Source of the DNA: Conoideocrella luteorostrata
Lineage: Eukaryota > Ascomycota > Sordariomycetes > Hypocreales > Clavicipitaceae
DNA length: 64,000 nt
Direction: 5' to 3'
Assembly: GCA_032433595.1 (NCBI GenBank)
Contig: JASWJB010000136.1
Location: 40,924 to 104,923 of the forward strand
This document shows positions 43,597 to 52,833 of the stretch, one piece after another. Within the stretch, counting starts at the first letter, position 1. Every line of letters begins with the position of its first letter. A model generated the notes under the pieces. It was given only the letters and a program-made list of their open reading frames with translations, made no database searches and was not told the DNA's origin. Made by a program: the position numbers and the translations under genes.

Positions 43597-45243
43597 TCAT
43601 TCTATCGTCCTGCTCACCCATTTCATCCATTCTGCGTCCGACAATAGTCGACTCATTGATTCTTCATCCAGCGTTACCAGAATCTCATAATATCCATCTT
43701 CTTTTTTGCCTGGTAGCACAAGACCAGCGCCCATATTCCACTCTGGCTGCGCTCGACGGACGGCATCGGCACTTCTTCCGACATCATGGTTGAAGCTACC
43801 GTCTGCTGCCACTACCCCAGGAAGACAGAATTCAATATCTGCTCCCAAGTGACGCCAAGAGTTGACTATGAAATCCAACGGATCCTGTGGATCCATATTG
43901 ACTCCAATAAAACGAGGATCCGGCGCGGCTCGAAACATGGCAGTCCGAGTGGTCACAAACTTTTCGTCAATGGCTTTCACTGACGATTCGATGAAGCATA
44001 TCAATTTACCGAGAGCTTCTTCTTCGGGTGTGGCCCGCCGTATTGTTGTTGTTGTTGTTGTGGTTGTTGTTGTGGTGGTTGTTGTTACTGTCGTTGTTGA
44101 TATTGACGGCCTCGCTGTGCAGGCCCCGACCGCAAAGTGGCTGTCGAGATCTGTGCAGATTCGTGCCATGCATACAGCGTTGCTAGCGTAGCCGTCTAGG
44201 CTGGTTTTAAATGCTCGTCTGCTCCAGGATGCTGGGATGAGAAGATGGCTCTTCTCATCCGTACCCGTTGCTGAGTCTGCAGTGTTCAAACTGGCGGTGG
44301 CCGTGCGTGGTGGCCTCGGCGTCAGTCGCGCCAGGGTGCAGAATGACCAAGTTATTGCGGCCAAGCATGCAAAAGAGGACGGCTGTGTTCCCCCGGAGAA
44401 CATGGCATTGCCATTTGCCCATTTCTGGGCCATTGACTTTAGCAACTCGATCTTGTCTAGGCTGAATCTGAAAATGCGACCCGTTTTCGGGACACTGCCG
44501 AGAGGTGGCATTGACTCGTGGCGGATGCATGGCGGCGCTGTTGGCCCCGTTGGCTCCGGCAGAGTGATGTATTCGGGACACTTCCTCATGAGTTGCTCGA
44601 AAGAAAAGTTTCTAACCAGACTTTCTGTTTTCTCATCTGGTATGTCGACAGATATGTCGGTGGGATAGGCGAGCTGGGCCACGTCAATTGAGTCATGGTG
44701 ATGAAGAGTGCCCGCAGCAAACGCGGATACAAAGTTGCACATGCCGATGCCGTCCGTGATTGAGTGGTGAATGAAAATGGACACCAAGAGTCCTCCTTGA
44801 ATAAGGCGCGCATGAACTTCAGTAACTGGCACACTCGGTCCATCTTCTGCGAGTTCATAAGGTAGACCAAACAGTGGTCCAACAAACGCCTTGCATGGGA
44901 AGTCCTGTGCCTTGAGTTCAGGGTAGCTCCAATTAAACGACGAACTGCGTCGATGGTCAAAAAACTTGAACGAGACGCCATCATTTGCGGCAGCAGAGAC
45001 GTAGACTTTGCCATTGGACTTGGATCCAAGACTGATCTTGCCGGCAAAGTGCGGGAACTGAGCGCATGCAAAGGATAGTCCATGGGTGATGCGACTGCAC
45101 AATGCATCGATGGTGTCTACATCGCCTTGGTCATGGAAGGGAAAGCAGAATACCTGTCGAACATAACCTCGCATGGCGGCCTGGTTCCAGGAGCTGAGCA
45201 AACGCAAGCCTGGTGGGTCCGATACCATCTTGCCTGGACTCAT
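43597..45243 (-). CDS. BAHD-type acyltransferase (fungal transferase family)
   Basis: An intronless frame of 548 residues in the fungal transferase family that includes trichothecene 3-O-acetyltransferase-like and other CoA-dependent acyltransferases. The catalytic HxxxDG motif is HHSITDG at 159-165 (His160, Asp164), preceded by QGGLLVSIFI. The N-terminal region has the usual opening after LLSSWNQAAMRGYVRQVFCF, and HFAGKIS is near residue 65. The C-terminal half contains ASNAVCMARI and a late structural region without a clear DFGWG motif, common in fungal members. A run of Thr at about 383-400 (GTT/GGT repeats on the plus strand) inserts into the C-terminal half. The acceptor substrate cannot be told, and there is no neighbouring biosynthetic cluster. 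The start MSPGKMVSDPPG fits the usual length before the first beta strand. Confidence 0.85.
   Translation of the reverse strand: MSPGKMVSDPPGLRLLSSWNQAAMRGYVRQVFCFPFHDQGDVDTIDALCSRITHGLSFACAQFPHFAGKISLGSKSNGKVYVSAAANDGVSFKFFDHRRSSSFNWSYPELKAQDFPCKAFVGPLFGLPYELAEDGPSVPVTEVHARLIQGGLLVSIFIHHSITDGIGMCNFVSAFAAGTLHHHDSIDVAQLAYPTDISVDIPDEKTESLVRNFSFEQLMRKCPEYITLPEPTGPTAPPCIRHESMPPLGSVPKTGRIFRFSLDKIELLKSMAQKWANGNAMFSGGTQPSSFACLAAITWSFCTLARLTPRPPRTATASLNTADSATGTDEKSHLLIPASWSRRAFKTSLDGYASNAVCMARICTDLDSHFAVGACTARPSISTTTVTTTTTTTTTTTTTTIRRATPEEEALGKLICFIESSVKAIDEKFVTTRTAMFRAAPDPRFIGVNMDPQDPLDFIVNSWRHLGADIEFCLPGVVAADGSFNHDVGRSADAVRRAQPEWNMGAGLVLPGKKEDGYYEILVTLDEESMSRLLSDAEWMKWVSRTIE
44043..44087. repeat. 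Trinucleotide (GTT/GGT)n tract coding for poly-Thr
   Basis: The tract is read directly and encodes about 17 Thr with one Val inside the acyltransferase. It does not break the frame and probably forms a surface loop. Confidence 0.9.
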
Positions 45244-45485
45244 AATGCAGAATTCTTTTCTTCTTTGGGGGTCGGATCCCCACGGCTTGCTGATTTGGGG
45301 TATCTTTGGAACTTCTTGTCGGGCGTCGTCGCAGCTTTTATGGGTGGACGAGCTCCGGCTCGCATCTCAAAGATGAAGAAAGCCCACCCCCTGCAGCTGG
45401 CTCATGGGGAAGTAATCGGTAGGATTATACAAGAAAAGGGGAAAAGCCCGCGCTGATGGCAAAGATAGATATAATTTAGAAAACG

Positions 45486-45524
45486 AAAAAAAAAAAAAAA
45501 AAACCCCCCCCCCCCAAAAAAAAA
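45486..45524. repeat. Homopolymer block A18-C12-A9
   Basis: Eighteen A (45486-45503), twelve C (45504-45515) and nine A (45516-45524) follow directly on each other. The block lies about 240 bp upstream of the acyltransferase start. On that gene's strand it reads T9-G12-T18. It may be real or an assembly artefact. Confidence 0.85.
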
Positions 45525-45853
45525 CACAGCTGAGAGAATCCAAGGGTACGAGCACACTTGTTGAGCAATCAAGTGGAATGACAAGCTGAGTGAGTGTCAA
45601 GGCAGGTGCGAGCAGATGCGAAAAAAGCAAAACCTCATAGAAGTAATTTGGCACACAGCGGAGCTCTGCTGCCTCCCCCCTCGTCTTGTGAGTGCTCGCG
45701 TTCTGCAATGCATCAGACCGTACTCGCTTCTATTGCTTACACAGAACAAGCCAAGTGAAGGGCTGCTGCGAAGAGGTGAATGTAAAAGTGAAGCTGTGTA
45801 TCCCTGTCTGTGTGCTCTGTCTGTGTCCGCGTCCGTTTCTGCTTCTGCATCTG

Positions 45854-45885
<32 letters not shown>

Positions 45886-46221
45886 TGACGAACCATGTAG
45901 CTACGATTCACGCAGCAGCAGTCCCTGCTCCGTACATCACGCGCAGATCCTATTCAAGTGGGAACAAGCCCAACGCCTTGTCCGGTTTCAACTTCAAGCT
46001 GAAGGCACCGCAAGCCTGGATGAACAAGGTGTGCAAAAAGTATGTCAAGCCCTCTTCCTGCAAGGTAGGTTGTGTGAGTCGAGGCCGGGCCATTCTCTCA
46101 CTCCCGTACGTCTATATCCATGTCTACGTCCCATGTGTGCTTTATGTCCACCTCAATATCCTTATCCGTGTAGGCAGAGTGTCGCCTTGTCTGTCTGTGG
46201 GCAATAAAATAAACAAACGGG

Positions 46222-46274
46222 CAGACACACAGACACACAGACACGCAGACACGCAGACACGCAGACACGCAGAC
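46222..46274. repeat. Octamer repeat (CAGACACG/CAGACACA)n
   Basis: About six to seven octamer units are read directly; the first are CAGACACA and the later ones CAGACACG. No associated gene is certain. Confidence 0.9.
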
Positions 46275-46299
46275 AGCGGGCTGTCCTACAGTTAGCAAT

Positions 46300-46347
46300 G
46301 CAACGCAATGCAACGCAACGCAACGCAACGCAACGCAACACAACGCA
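46300..46347. repeat. Pentamer repeat (CAACG)n
   Basis: About nine pentamer units with a few variant units (CAATG, CAACA) are read directly, 25 bp after the octamer array. Confidence 0.9.
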
Positions 46348-48708
46348 GTTCAAAGCGAAGCAGTTCAACATAAGGCAGATTGCCATGTCAAACAGTGATC
46401 GCCATATATTCTGTGTCTGTGTTGTGCTCCCGTCTTACGTAGTTGCTCCGTGTGTGCAATACAGGCACCCCTGGTACCAGGGTTCAGACTCAGCGATGGT
46501 GGCCAAGACGAAATTGGCTTGCTGTCGCGGTTATATTACAGGATCCACCGCGGGTTTCTTCATCTTCCCCAGGATTATTGAATTAGTGCCAAAGTACGGA
46601 GGATTAGCTGCAGCAAATAGCGCGGGCTGCCGGCTGGTCAAGCCTAGCTCTGCTCTGTCCTGTCTCGTTCTGTTCTGTCAATGGCACGGACCTTAGTCCG
46701 AACAGTATTAATCGTGTCAAACCGCTATTGTACGCCAAAGAGTCCGGCTTGGTAAGGAATGATTTGACGAGTCACCAGCTCGACGGCTTTGTACTGGCGC
46801 CAAGCCCTGATTGTGCCACTCGATTTGACCTGGGTTACAAGCGTCAAACGTGATTCCGCCAATTCCACGCGATGTGTGTTGTGAACTTGACAATTGCATA
46901 TCGCCCCTAGATGCAATCTGTCTGCCCATGTACAAATAGTAGTAACTAGCATGCCCACGGGATCAACGATCTGAGTGACACCACAGCCTAGTAAGACATC
47001 GAGCGCGAATCGGGGCCAAGCCAACCTTGGTTGTTGCTTCCGTGCGCTGTTTATTGGTGCACAACAACGGACCAAGCGAGTAAACGAGTAAACTTGGCCC
47101 CCAGGGCAGCCCGGGGCAGTCCTGCCTAAGGAAGCGCATGTTGTAGTTATGGGGTAGCATCTCTGAATGTCATGTCCGCCGTTCCGGTAACGGGCATCCT
47201 GCTACCCGCCAAGCCAAGCAATAGAGCAATACTCCGTACGCATGGCTGTGATTATATGATCATGGGGCCGAATCACACCTTCTCAGCTCGGCTTGTATCG
47301 ATCTCTGGACTGTCACAGCTCAAATACCCCGTTAAGGTTGCAGAAACATCGCATTCGTCTTGTCGCCGGTTCGTGCGAATGGGCCATGTTGTACTGGAGA
47401 GTAACCGCCATGCTTACGCAAAAGACAGGCATTGATCAGTGCCATGAGTGATGTATCGTTTGGAGTTCTATGACTGTCATATCGCACGGTTCTCCTTATC
47501 TTTGACGCAAACCCTGCATACTGTAACAAGCCAACATCCAAAATACTCAACTAGGTAGTTGGTTAATCAGGAATGGGTGCGTTGTGACGGCTGATTCCAC
47601 TATCCGATCATATTTTCCCCGTCGGTGTGTGATAAGCAGTCTCTGAGCCTCTCAATAGGCTGCCTCTCCTTGGCTCAACCTTGCTGCTTTATCCAACTTG
47701 TTCATCGTCGGACACCGCGTGACGATGGTATCTTGTCGGATGACGCATGGCGTTCTTACTGCTGATGAAACATTCATACGCTCCACACAATCTCCGGAAG
47801 GCCCTTGGGTATGTATTATTACTACGCCTCTCGATAGTGTGTTCGCCCTATCATTGGCACTTGTTAGTAATAGCCCGACACGTAGATGCCGGTGCATGGA
47901 GGTAGAGCAAAGGGGGCAACTAACTAACGTTAGCAGTGATGGCAGAAATATGAAGGAAGTCGCAGCAATCTACTAACCCTGGTCATACACACACCGACAC
48001 ACATCCACGTAACGAGGTACGGTGTTCCCGGTCGTCGATACGATCTGCCCGGAAAATATTTGACGGCGTGAATCGTCGCCCCCTTGCTCAAGTCACTGCT
48101 GTTTGTAAGACTCCGGGCTCACATTTTATGCAATTCCGCACAAGCCGTGGTTAAATCGTGAGTTTTGTGACTTGGCCAGAGATAAGTCAATTGGCCGAGA
48201 AAGTTAAAAGGTGAGTGGGCGAAGCACCAAAAAGGTGCATGTTCTGGCAACGAGTGTGAGAATTTCGAGTCTTCACGTGAGATCGCCGAGACTGCTTGGA
48301 GATACTTAGTATCTTGTATTGTATTTTAGGATTTCCCAAAAAAATTCAAACTCGATCGAGAAGTGATAGGGACAAAGCAAACTCCCAAGGAAGGCCATGA
48401 CAAGCCCGATCTCTTCCACTTCTCCAAAGTATGTAAGCGATGCCCAATTGGTTGCTTAGGGCAGTGCACACGTCAACGTCAAATTCGTCACAAGTTAAAT
48501 GCCAGTTAAATGATGTTTATCTCTCCTAAAAAAGTGGTTTAGCGCGCGCTGGAGCAGGATGTAAAGTTGTAAAAACATAGAAGCTCAAAGGACGGAAGGC
48601 CGAGACTTGAATTTATCTGATCAATTTTCAAATGTTTCAATCGTTGTTGTAAAATTACAGGTTCAACAATATCATTGATAATAACGCTGCAGTTCATCAA
48701 GAGATGCC

Positions 48709-48792
48709 GGGCGAATGGTTTAGTGGTATAATACTCCCTTAGCATGATTACACATCTGGGAGTGGTCCAGGGTTCGATTCCCTGTTCGTCCA
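48709..48792 (+). tRNA. tRNA-Ala(AGC) with a 12-nt intron
   Basis: The cloverleaf closes well. The acceptor stem GGGCGAA pairs with TTCGTCC and contains the G3-U70 wobble pair, the identity mark of tRNA-Ala, with discriminator A. The anticodon stem CTCCC/GGGAG flanks the loop TTAGCA...T, with anticodon AGC at 48741-48743. The T arm is CAGGG-TTCGATT-CCCTG. The intron TGATTACACATC (48745-48756) sits after position 37, the standard place for eukaryotic tRNA introns. The internal A box (TGGTTTAGTGG) and B box (GGTTCGATTCC) are present. The 3' CCA is not encoded, as usual in eukaryotes. The D arm is weak but acceptable. Confidence 0.95.
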
Positions 48793-48828
48793 AAGTGGTG
48801 GTATAAATCCCACTATTATACCCTCTAC

Positions 48829-48837
48829 TTTTTTTTT
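48829..48837 (+). terminator. RNA polymerase III terminator of tRNA-Ala
   Basis: A run of nine T about 36 nt after the tRNA end is the first strong Pol III stop signal downstream. Confidence 0.7.
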
Positions 48838-49467
48838 ATCTTTTTTTGCCGCCAGAAAATCTTTCTCCATCCCAATTAATACACGTAGTTTATCTTTATC
48901 TTTGTCTTTTCTTTCCTTTTGCCTTTGTTGGGAACTCTAGGGCTTTTATATGTTATATTTTTACAATGTTCTCCGGCGGGGTACGGACTGTACTTAATTC
49001 TGTTGGTTACTTACTGAGACGAGTCCATGAGTGACAAAAAGTAAAAATAATATTTTGTGCCTGTTGAAACAATCAGGGAGTGCCTCCACCGAAGTTGAAC
49101 ATCGCTGCCAGACATTTTCTTAGTTGCGTTTATGGTAAAAGCTGCATCGTATACGTTCCATTGCATACGAGTAGCCCCCTGTGCATGATGCCTGTCTTCA
49201 TGCAGTCATTGGCCCCGCTGTCCCCCGCAAGAAACGTGTGTTTATACTTCTATGGTGTTATTTCTTGACATTTTGCCAAGTCGAATCAAGCATACGTCGT
49301 TCACGAGCTTGCGTCCCATCCGTTTTGTGTCGAGCTGAATGCTACGTTTGATATAAATGTATCCTTGCATATTCCACAACGTATTGTGTTATGTACTAAT
49401 ATCTACTGTGAGTACGAATATACATCAATCGTTAACGACCATGTCTACCCGGATTGATTCTGCCGAC
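48838..49467. other. Intergenic, no gene seen
   Basis: AT-rich sequence between the tRNA gene and the convergent esterase gene. Nothing is recognised. Confidence 0.5.
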
Positions 49468-52400
49468 TCAATTAGCCTCATTTGGCTTGAGACTCTTGCT
49501 CCGGCCAGTTCCACCCTTACCCACAATCTTCTCTGCCCACTTCCACGATGACGGACTCAGACTGCGGTCCTGAGACCCCCCCCTATCAGGTTCCCTAAGC
49601 TGCTGGTTCTGCTTATCGTCCTTTCGGTGGGCATGTGTCTCGCCTTCACTCTCGTTGTCGCTATCCATCCAGTCTCGTTCACTCCACGACATCGAGTCAG
49701 CTCTATCTGACGACCCAAGTCGTGGGGGTCCATGGGATGAGTTGTCGCAGTCGTGCCTCTTTGGCAGATCAGGTACCTCATCCAAAGCCTCACGTGCATC
49801 ATTGCCCTCGCCTTCTTTCTTTCCCTCTAATGAGTCTGCGCCACTGGCATTGTCCTTGTGGCGGACTTCATGCAACTGTTTCACCTCTCGTCCATCCGCA
49901 TCAGGCGCACGGTGAGCCTCAAATGCTCGGTCAGTGTTGGGCTCCTCATCATCTGGCATGCGGGCAGCCTCAGTGTCGCTGAAGTGGGCATCAACAAGAT
50001 GCTTCACGACGGGCCATCCATGAGCGTTGGCAAACATTCGACGCACAATGATGTTGTTGTGGGCGTCAGGCTCCAACTTGACCAACACCTTGCGCCATGA
50101 TAAGTCGCGGTGATAGCCTCGAGCGATCTTTTCTTCAACTCTCATACTGGAGCCATCGATGACTTCCAGAGGGTCCTTGTCAGGAATGGTATTGGAGGTA
50201 TCATCGTAGTCTTTCGCAGAATCTACAGAGTCTTCATGACGCATCGAGGGGTACGGTGACGAGGAATCGCTTCGTCCAGACTGCTGGGAAGAAACTGACA
50301 TCTTACCAGTCATCTTACGGCGGATAAGACCTGTCTGACGTCTCTTCATAGGCGGAGGTGGAATGTCACTGGGATGATATACACGGTCGTGGAAGATAGT
50401 TCGGGGACGCTTGGATGGGTCTATCAAATATTCCGCCGTTGGCAGGCTGGGATTTAGCAAGTCGCCAGCGGACTCAAAGAAAGTCGTCTTGGGTGGCGCT
50501 GTCATTCCATCGGTATACCCAACAACATCATTGCCAGCGGTCGCCTTGCCATTCTTTTTGTCAGATATATCAGTAGAACTCGAGTTGGCTGTGTCAGAGC
50601 CGCCAAGGGGTATCGTTTGTCCTCGTCGCAGCATCTTCTTTTGCTTTGCAGAGGTAACCTGAGGCTTGGGGGGGTCGTTACTTTTGAAGAGGCTGAAGAA
50701 ACCAGCCAGTGGTGAGTTGGTAGGGGCATCGTTATTGTCATGAACAGATTCATTTTCCTCGGTCAAAGGTCTAGGCACAGAACTTATGCTGGCTCTGTCA
50801 TCTTCATGCATAGCGTCTTGGGATGGTTGCGGAACTTGGCGCATGCTACCCTTCGGTGTGCTTGCACCAGAGTCGCTCTGTTGGTCCTCCAAAGCGAGCT
50901 TCTGCTTCGTTCTAGCTGAGGCCATGTTCGTACCTGTCAGCTCTGCCCACCCAAACCCAACAACAGTTTCTACCAAGCCGGCATCTCTACGAGCCTTCTC
51001 CACTCGACCCAGGCCTTGCCAATCCAGAAACAACAGACAACTTGTGCGTAGCGGCACGATGCCATCGTTGACCACGTTGGAGTAGACCGTACGGTTTCTG
51101 AATCTCTTCAAGGCTGTGTGCGCGGGGCCAGTAGGTAGAATCCTCAAAAGAGGTTTGGACTCGGGCTGTGATTCACCGTAAACCTTCTTATGTGCAGACT
51201 CGCCGAGGTTACTAACAAGAGCTCCCCATCCACTTCTAGCAATGGTCGGTGCTCTCCACGTCAACCCAAGATCCTGACCCGTTCTACCAACCAGTCCAAA
51301 ATCAAGGGCAAACTTGACATATAGCGGATTCTCGTTACTCAATCCGAGGAAAGGGGTCGCCATGGCAATGAAGTTTATGGGTTTGACGATATCGAAGAAG
51401 TTGGGGGAGTGCTTCTGGATATAAGCAATGGCATATGTCTGTATTAGACCCCCCAGAGAATGCCCGACAAAACTGATGCTTGTAATTTTGTATCGCCGGC
51501 AGTGATTGTCATGTTTCGCCTTGGCAACATCAGCTTGAATTGTGCTGTGTTTGTGTGCTTGTTTCGCGTCGTGACCGCCGTGTTGGTGTTGGTTGTTACG
51601 GTCGCGTCTCATCGCCTCAGTAAGCCCTTCGCTAGCCCCCTTACCAATGGGCAGATAAGGCTGGTCGGGGTATGTCATTGAAAGAATGTATCTGGACAGT
51701 CTTTTGCCGAGGTATTTAATACCCTTTTCTGTCTTTGTCGCATTTCCAGGATATCCGCGGACAATAACCTCTTCATCATCATCATCATCATCGTCGTTGT
51801 CATCGTCGTCGTCATTGTCATTGTCGCCGTCCTGCGCATCATCTCTTTTTGACTCTTTCGACTCGGAGCCGTTCTGTTTTGTCTTCTTACAAGCCCTCTC
51901 CTTAGCTCGCCTAGCCTTGGCATCTATACGTGCTTGCTTTGCGGCAACGTCAATACTTTCTTTGATATAGAGCATATCGGCACCAAGATTACTGTGTAGA
52001 CCATGAGTCAAGATAACAAGATGAACCCTTTTCTTCTTCTCGTGTGAGTTCTGGCTGCATTTTCTCTCTTCCGATTCCAGGTCACCAGTTTTGACCATAC
52101 TTTCCACGGGTTTATCCGCGCCGGTGCCCTGCTTCGCTCTCTTTTCGCCAATGTCATCCCAACCCGGAAGTCGAGGCGTATTCCAAAGTGCTGCTGTATC
52201 TTCCACCTTAAGGTGGACAGCCCGAGAAAATACACCCTTGGGCTGGGCAGGGTGATGGCCGTCCTTTGCTCCTATACTCTGCTGATGGTCTGTCACCCTT
52301 CCAGGCTGGGGTACCTGGCTAGAGTTGCCAACAATAGGCAAAGACTGACCGAGGTTCAGTGATTTTTGATCGCGCGCCACCACGACCTCAAACCCTACAG

Positions 52401-52833
52401 CAGCGGATGTCGAGAATATGACCTGCGACGCTACTTCAATGACCCAGCTTGCGCTTTCGCCGTCGTGCTCGGGGCTCTTTCCGAATCCTCCGTGGCGACC
52501 TGCACCAGCCTCCTGTCGAACATCATCTGGAACGATCAGTTCGCATTCCCAAGAGCCTCCTGCTTTGAGCATGGGCTCAAAGTGAGGGACTCCATATCGC
52601 CGAGGGTCATCGAACTTTTTGTTGGGGTCAAAGTTGGCCGGGTACGCGGAGACAGACAGGGTATACGGGCCGTGGACGAACGCAGCACGGAGGGCAATGG
52701 TGGAGGTATTTCGGAATCGTACGTAGAGCTTCTCGGGTGAGGGTAGGATGCGATCTTGCGATGGTACATAGGTGACTGTGTAGCGAATAACCTCGCCGAT
52801 CTTCACACTGCCAACCTGGTGCAGAAGCAGCAT
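49468..52833 (-). CDS. Rog1-like serine esterase/lipase (DUF676)
   Basis: An intronless frame of 1121 residues in the DUF676 alpha/beta-hydrolase family that includes yeast Rog1, a monoacylglycerol lipase. The N-terminal ~200 residues form a domain starting LLLHQVGSVKIGEVIRYTV, as in other fungal members. The oxyanion-hole region VILTHGLHSNLGAD is at about 272-285. The nucleophile elbow is GHSLGG at 457-462 (Ser459). NVVNDGIVPLRTS at about 586-598 supplies the likely catalytic Asp. Between the first two lies a long low-complexity insert: a Lys/Arg-rich helix, then an Asp/Asn run (about 337-355) and a His/Gln-rich stretch. The C-terminal ~450 residues are Ser/Asp-rich and probably disordered, except a patch starting REDLSWRK-like (YHRDLSWRKVLVKLEPDAHN) with WPVVKHLVDAHF. 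Substrate and location are inferred from the family only. Confidence 0.92.
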   Translation of the reverse strand: MLLLHQVGSVKIGEVIRYTVTYVPSQDRILPSPEKLYVRFRNTSTIALRAAFVHGPYTLSVSAYPANFDPNKKFDDPRRYGVPHFEPMLKAGGSWECELIVPDDVRQEAGAGRHGGFGKSPEHDGESASWVIEVASQVIFSTSAAVGFEVVVARDQKSLNLGQSLPIVGNSSQVPQPGRVTDHQQSIGAKDGHHPAQPKGVFSRAVHLKVEDTAALWNTPRLPGWDDIGEKRAKQGTGADKPVESMVKTGDLESEERKCSQNSHEKKKRVHLVILTHGLHSNLGADMLYIKESIDVAAKQARIDAKARRAKERACKKTKQNGSESKESKRDDAQDGDNDNDDDDDNDDDDDDDEEVIVRGYPGNATKTEKGIKYLGKRLSRYILSMTYPDQPYLPIGKGASEGLTEAMRRDRNNQHQHGGHDAKQAHKHSTIQADVAKAKHDNHCRRYKITSISFVGHSLGGLIQTYAIAYIQKHSPNFFDIVKPINFIAMATPFLGLSNENPLYVKFALDFGLVGRTGQDLGLTWRAPTIARSGWGALVSNLGESAHKKVYGESQPESKPLLRILPTGPAHTALKRFRNRTVYSNVVNDGIVPLRTSCLLFLDWQGLGRVEKARRDAGLVETVVGFGWAELTGTNMASARTKQKLALEDQQSDSGASTPKGSMRQVPQPSQDAMHEDDRASISSVPRPLTEENESVHDNNDAPTNSPLAGFFSLFKSNDPPKPQVTSAKQKKMLRRGQTIPLGGSDTANSSSTDISDKKNGKATAGNDVVGYTDGMTAPPKTTFFESAGDLLNPSLPTAEYLIDPSKRPRTIFHDRVYHPSDIPPPPMKRRQTGLIRRKMTGKMSVSSQQSGRSDSSSPYPSMRHEDSVDSAKDYDDTSNTIPDKDPLEVIDGSSMRVEEKIARGYHRDLSWRKVLVKLEPDAHNNIIVRRMFANAHGWPVVKHLVDAHFSDTEAARMPDDEEPNTDRAFEAHRAPDADGREVKQLHEVRHKDNASGADSLEGKKEGEGNDAREALDEVPDLPKRHDCDNSSHGPPRLGSSDRADSMSWSERDWMDSDNESEGETHAHRKDDKQNQQLREPDRGGSQDRSLSPSSWKWAEKIVGKGGTGRSKSLKPNEAN
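51770..51830. repeat. (ATC/GTC)n repeat coding for an Asp/Asn run
   Basis: Read directly as CATCATCATCATCATCGTCG-type triplets on the plus strand, encoding Asp and Asn in the esterase insert between the HG motif and the GHSLGG elbow. Confidence 0.85.

Larger units (their letters stand above)
45244..48708. other. Repeat-rich interval without a confirmed gene
   Basis: The left part (45486-46347) is dense in simple repeats, listed separately. An exon-like stretch at about 45930-46065 (+) ends at a GTAGGT donor and encodes RRSYSSGNKPNALSGFNFKL in one frame, but I could not assemble a gene around it. One TACTCCGTA lies at 47230-47238. From 46700 to 48700 I see nothing beyond short open frames without family features. 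Confidence 0.5.

Noticed and set aside
43862..44191. Plus-strand frame with a long poly-Val run.
   Set aside because: It is the antisense of the poly-Thr tract in the acyltransferase.
46098..46343. Minus-strand frame rich in Cys, Val, Ala and Leu repeats.
   Set aside because: It is simply the translation of the (CAACG)n and (CAGACACG)n repeats.
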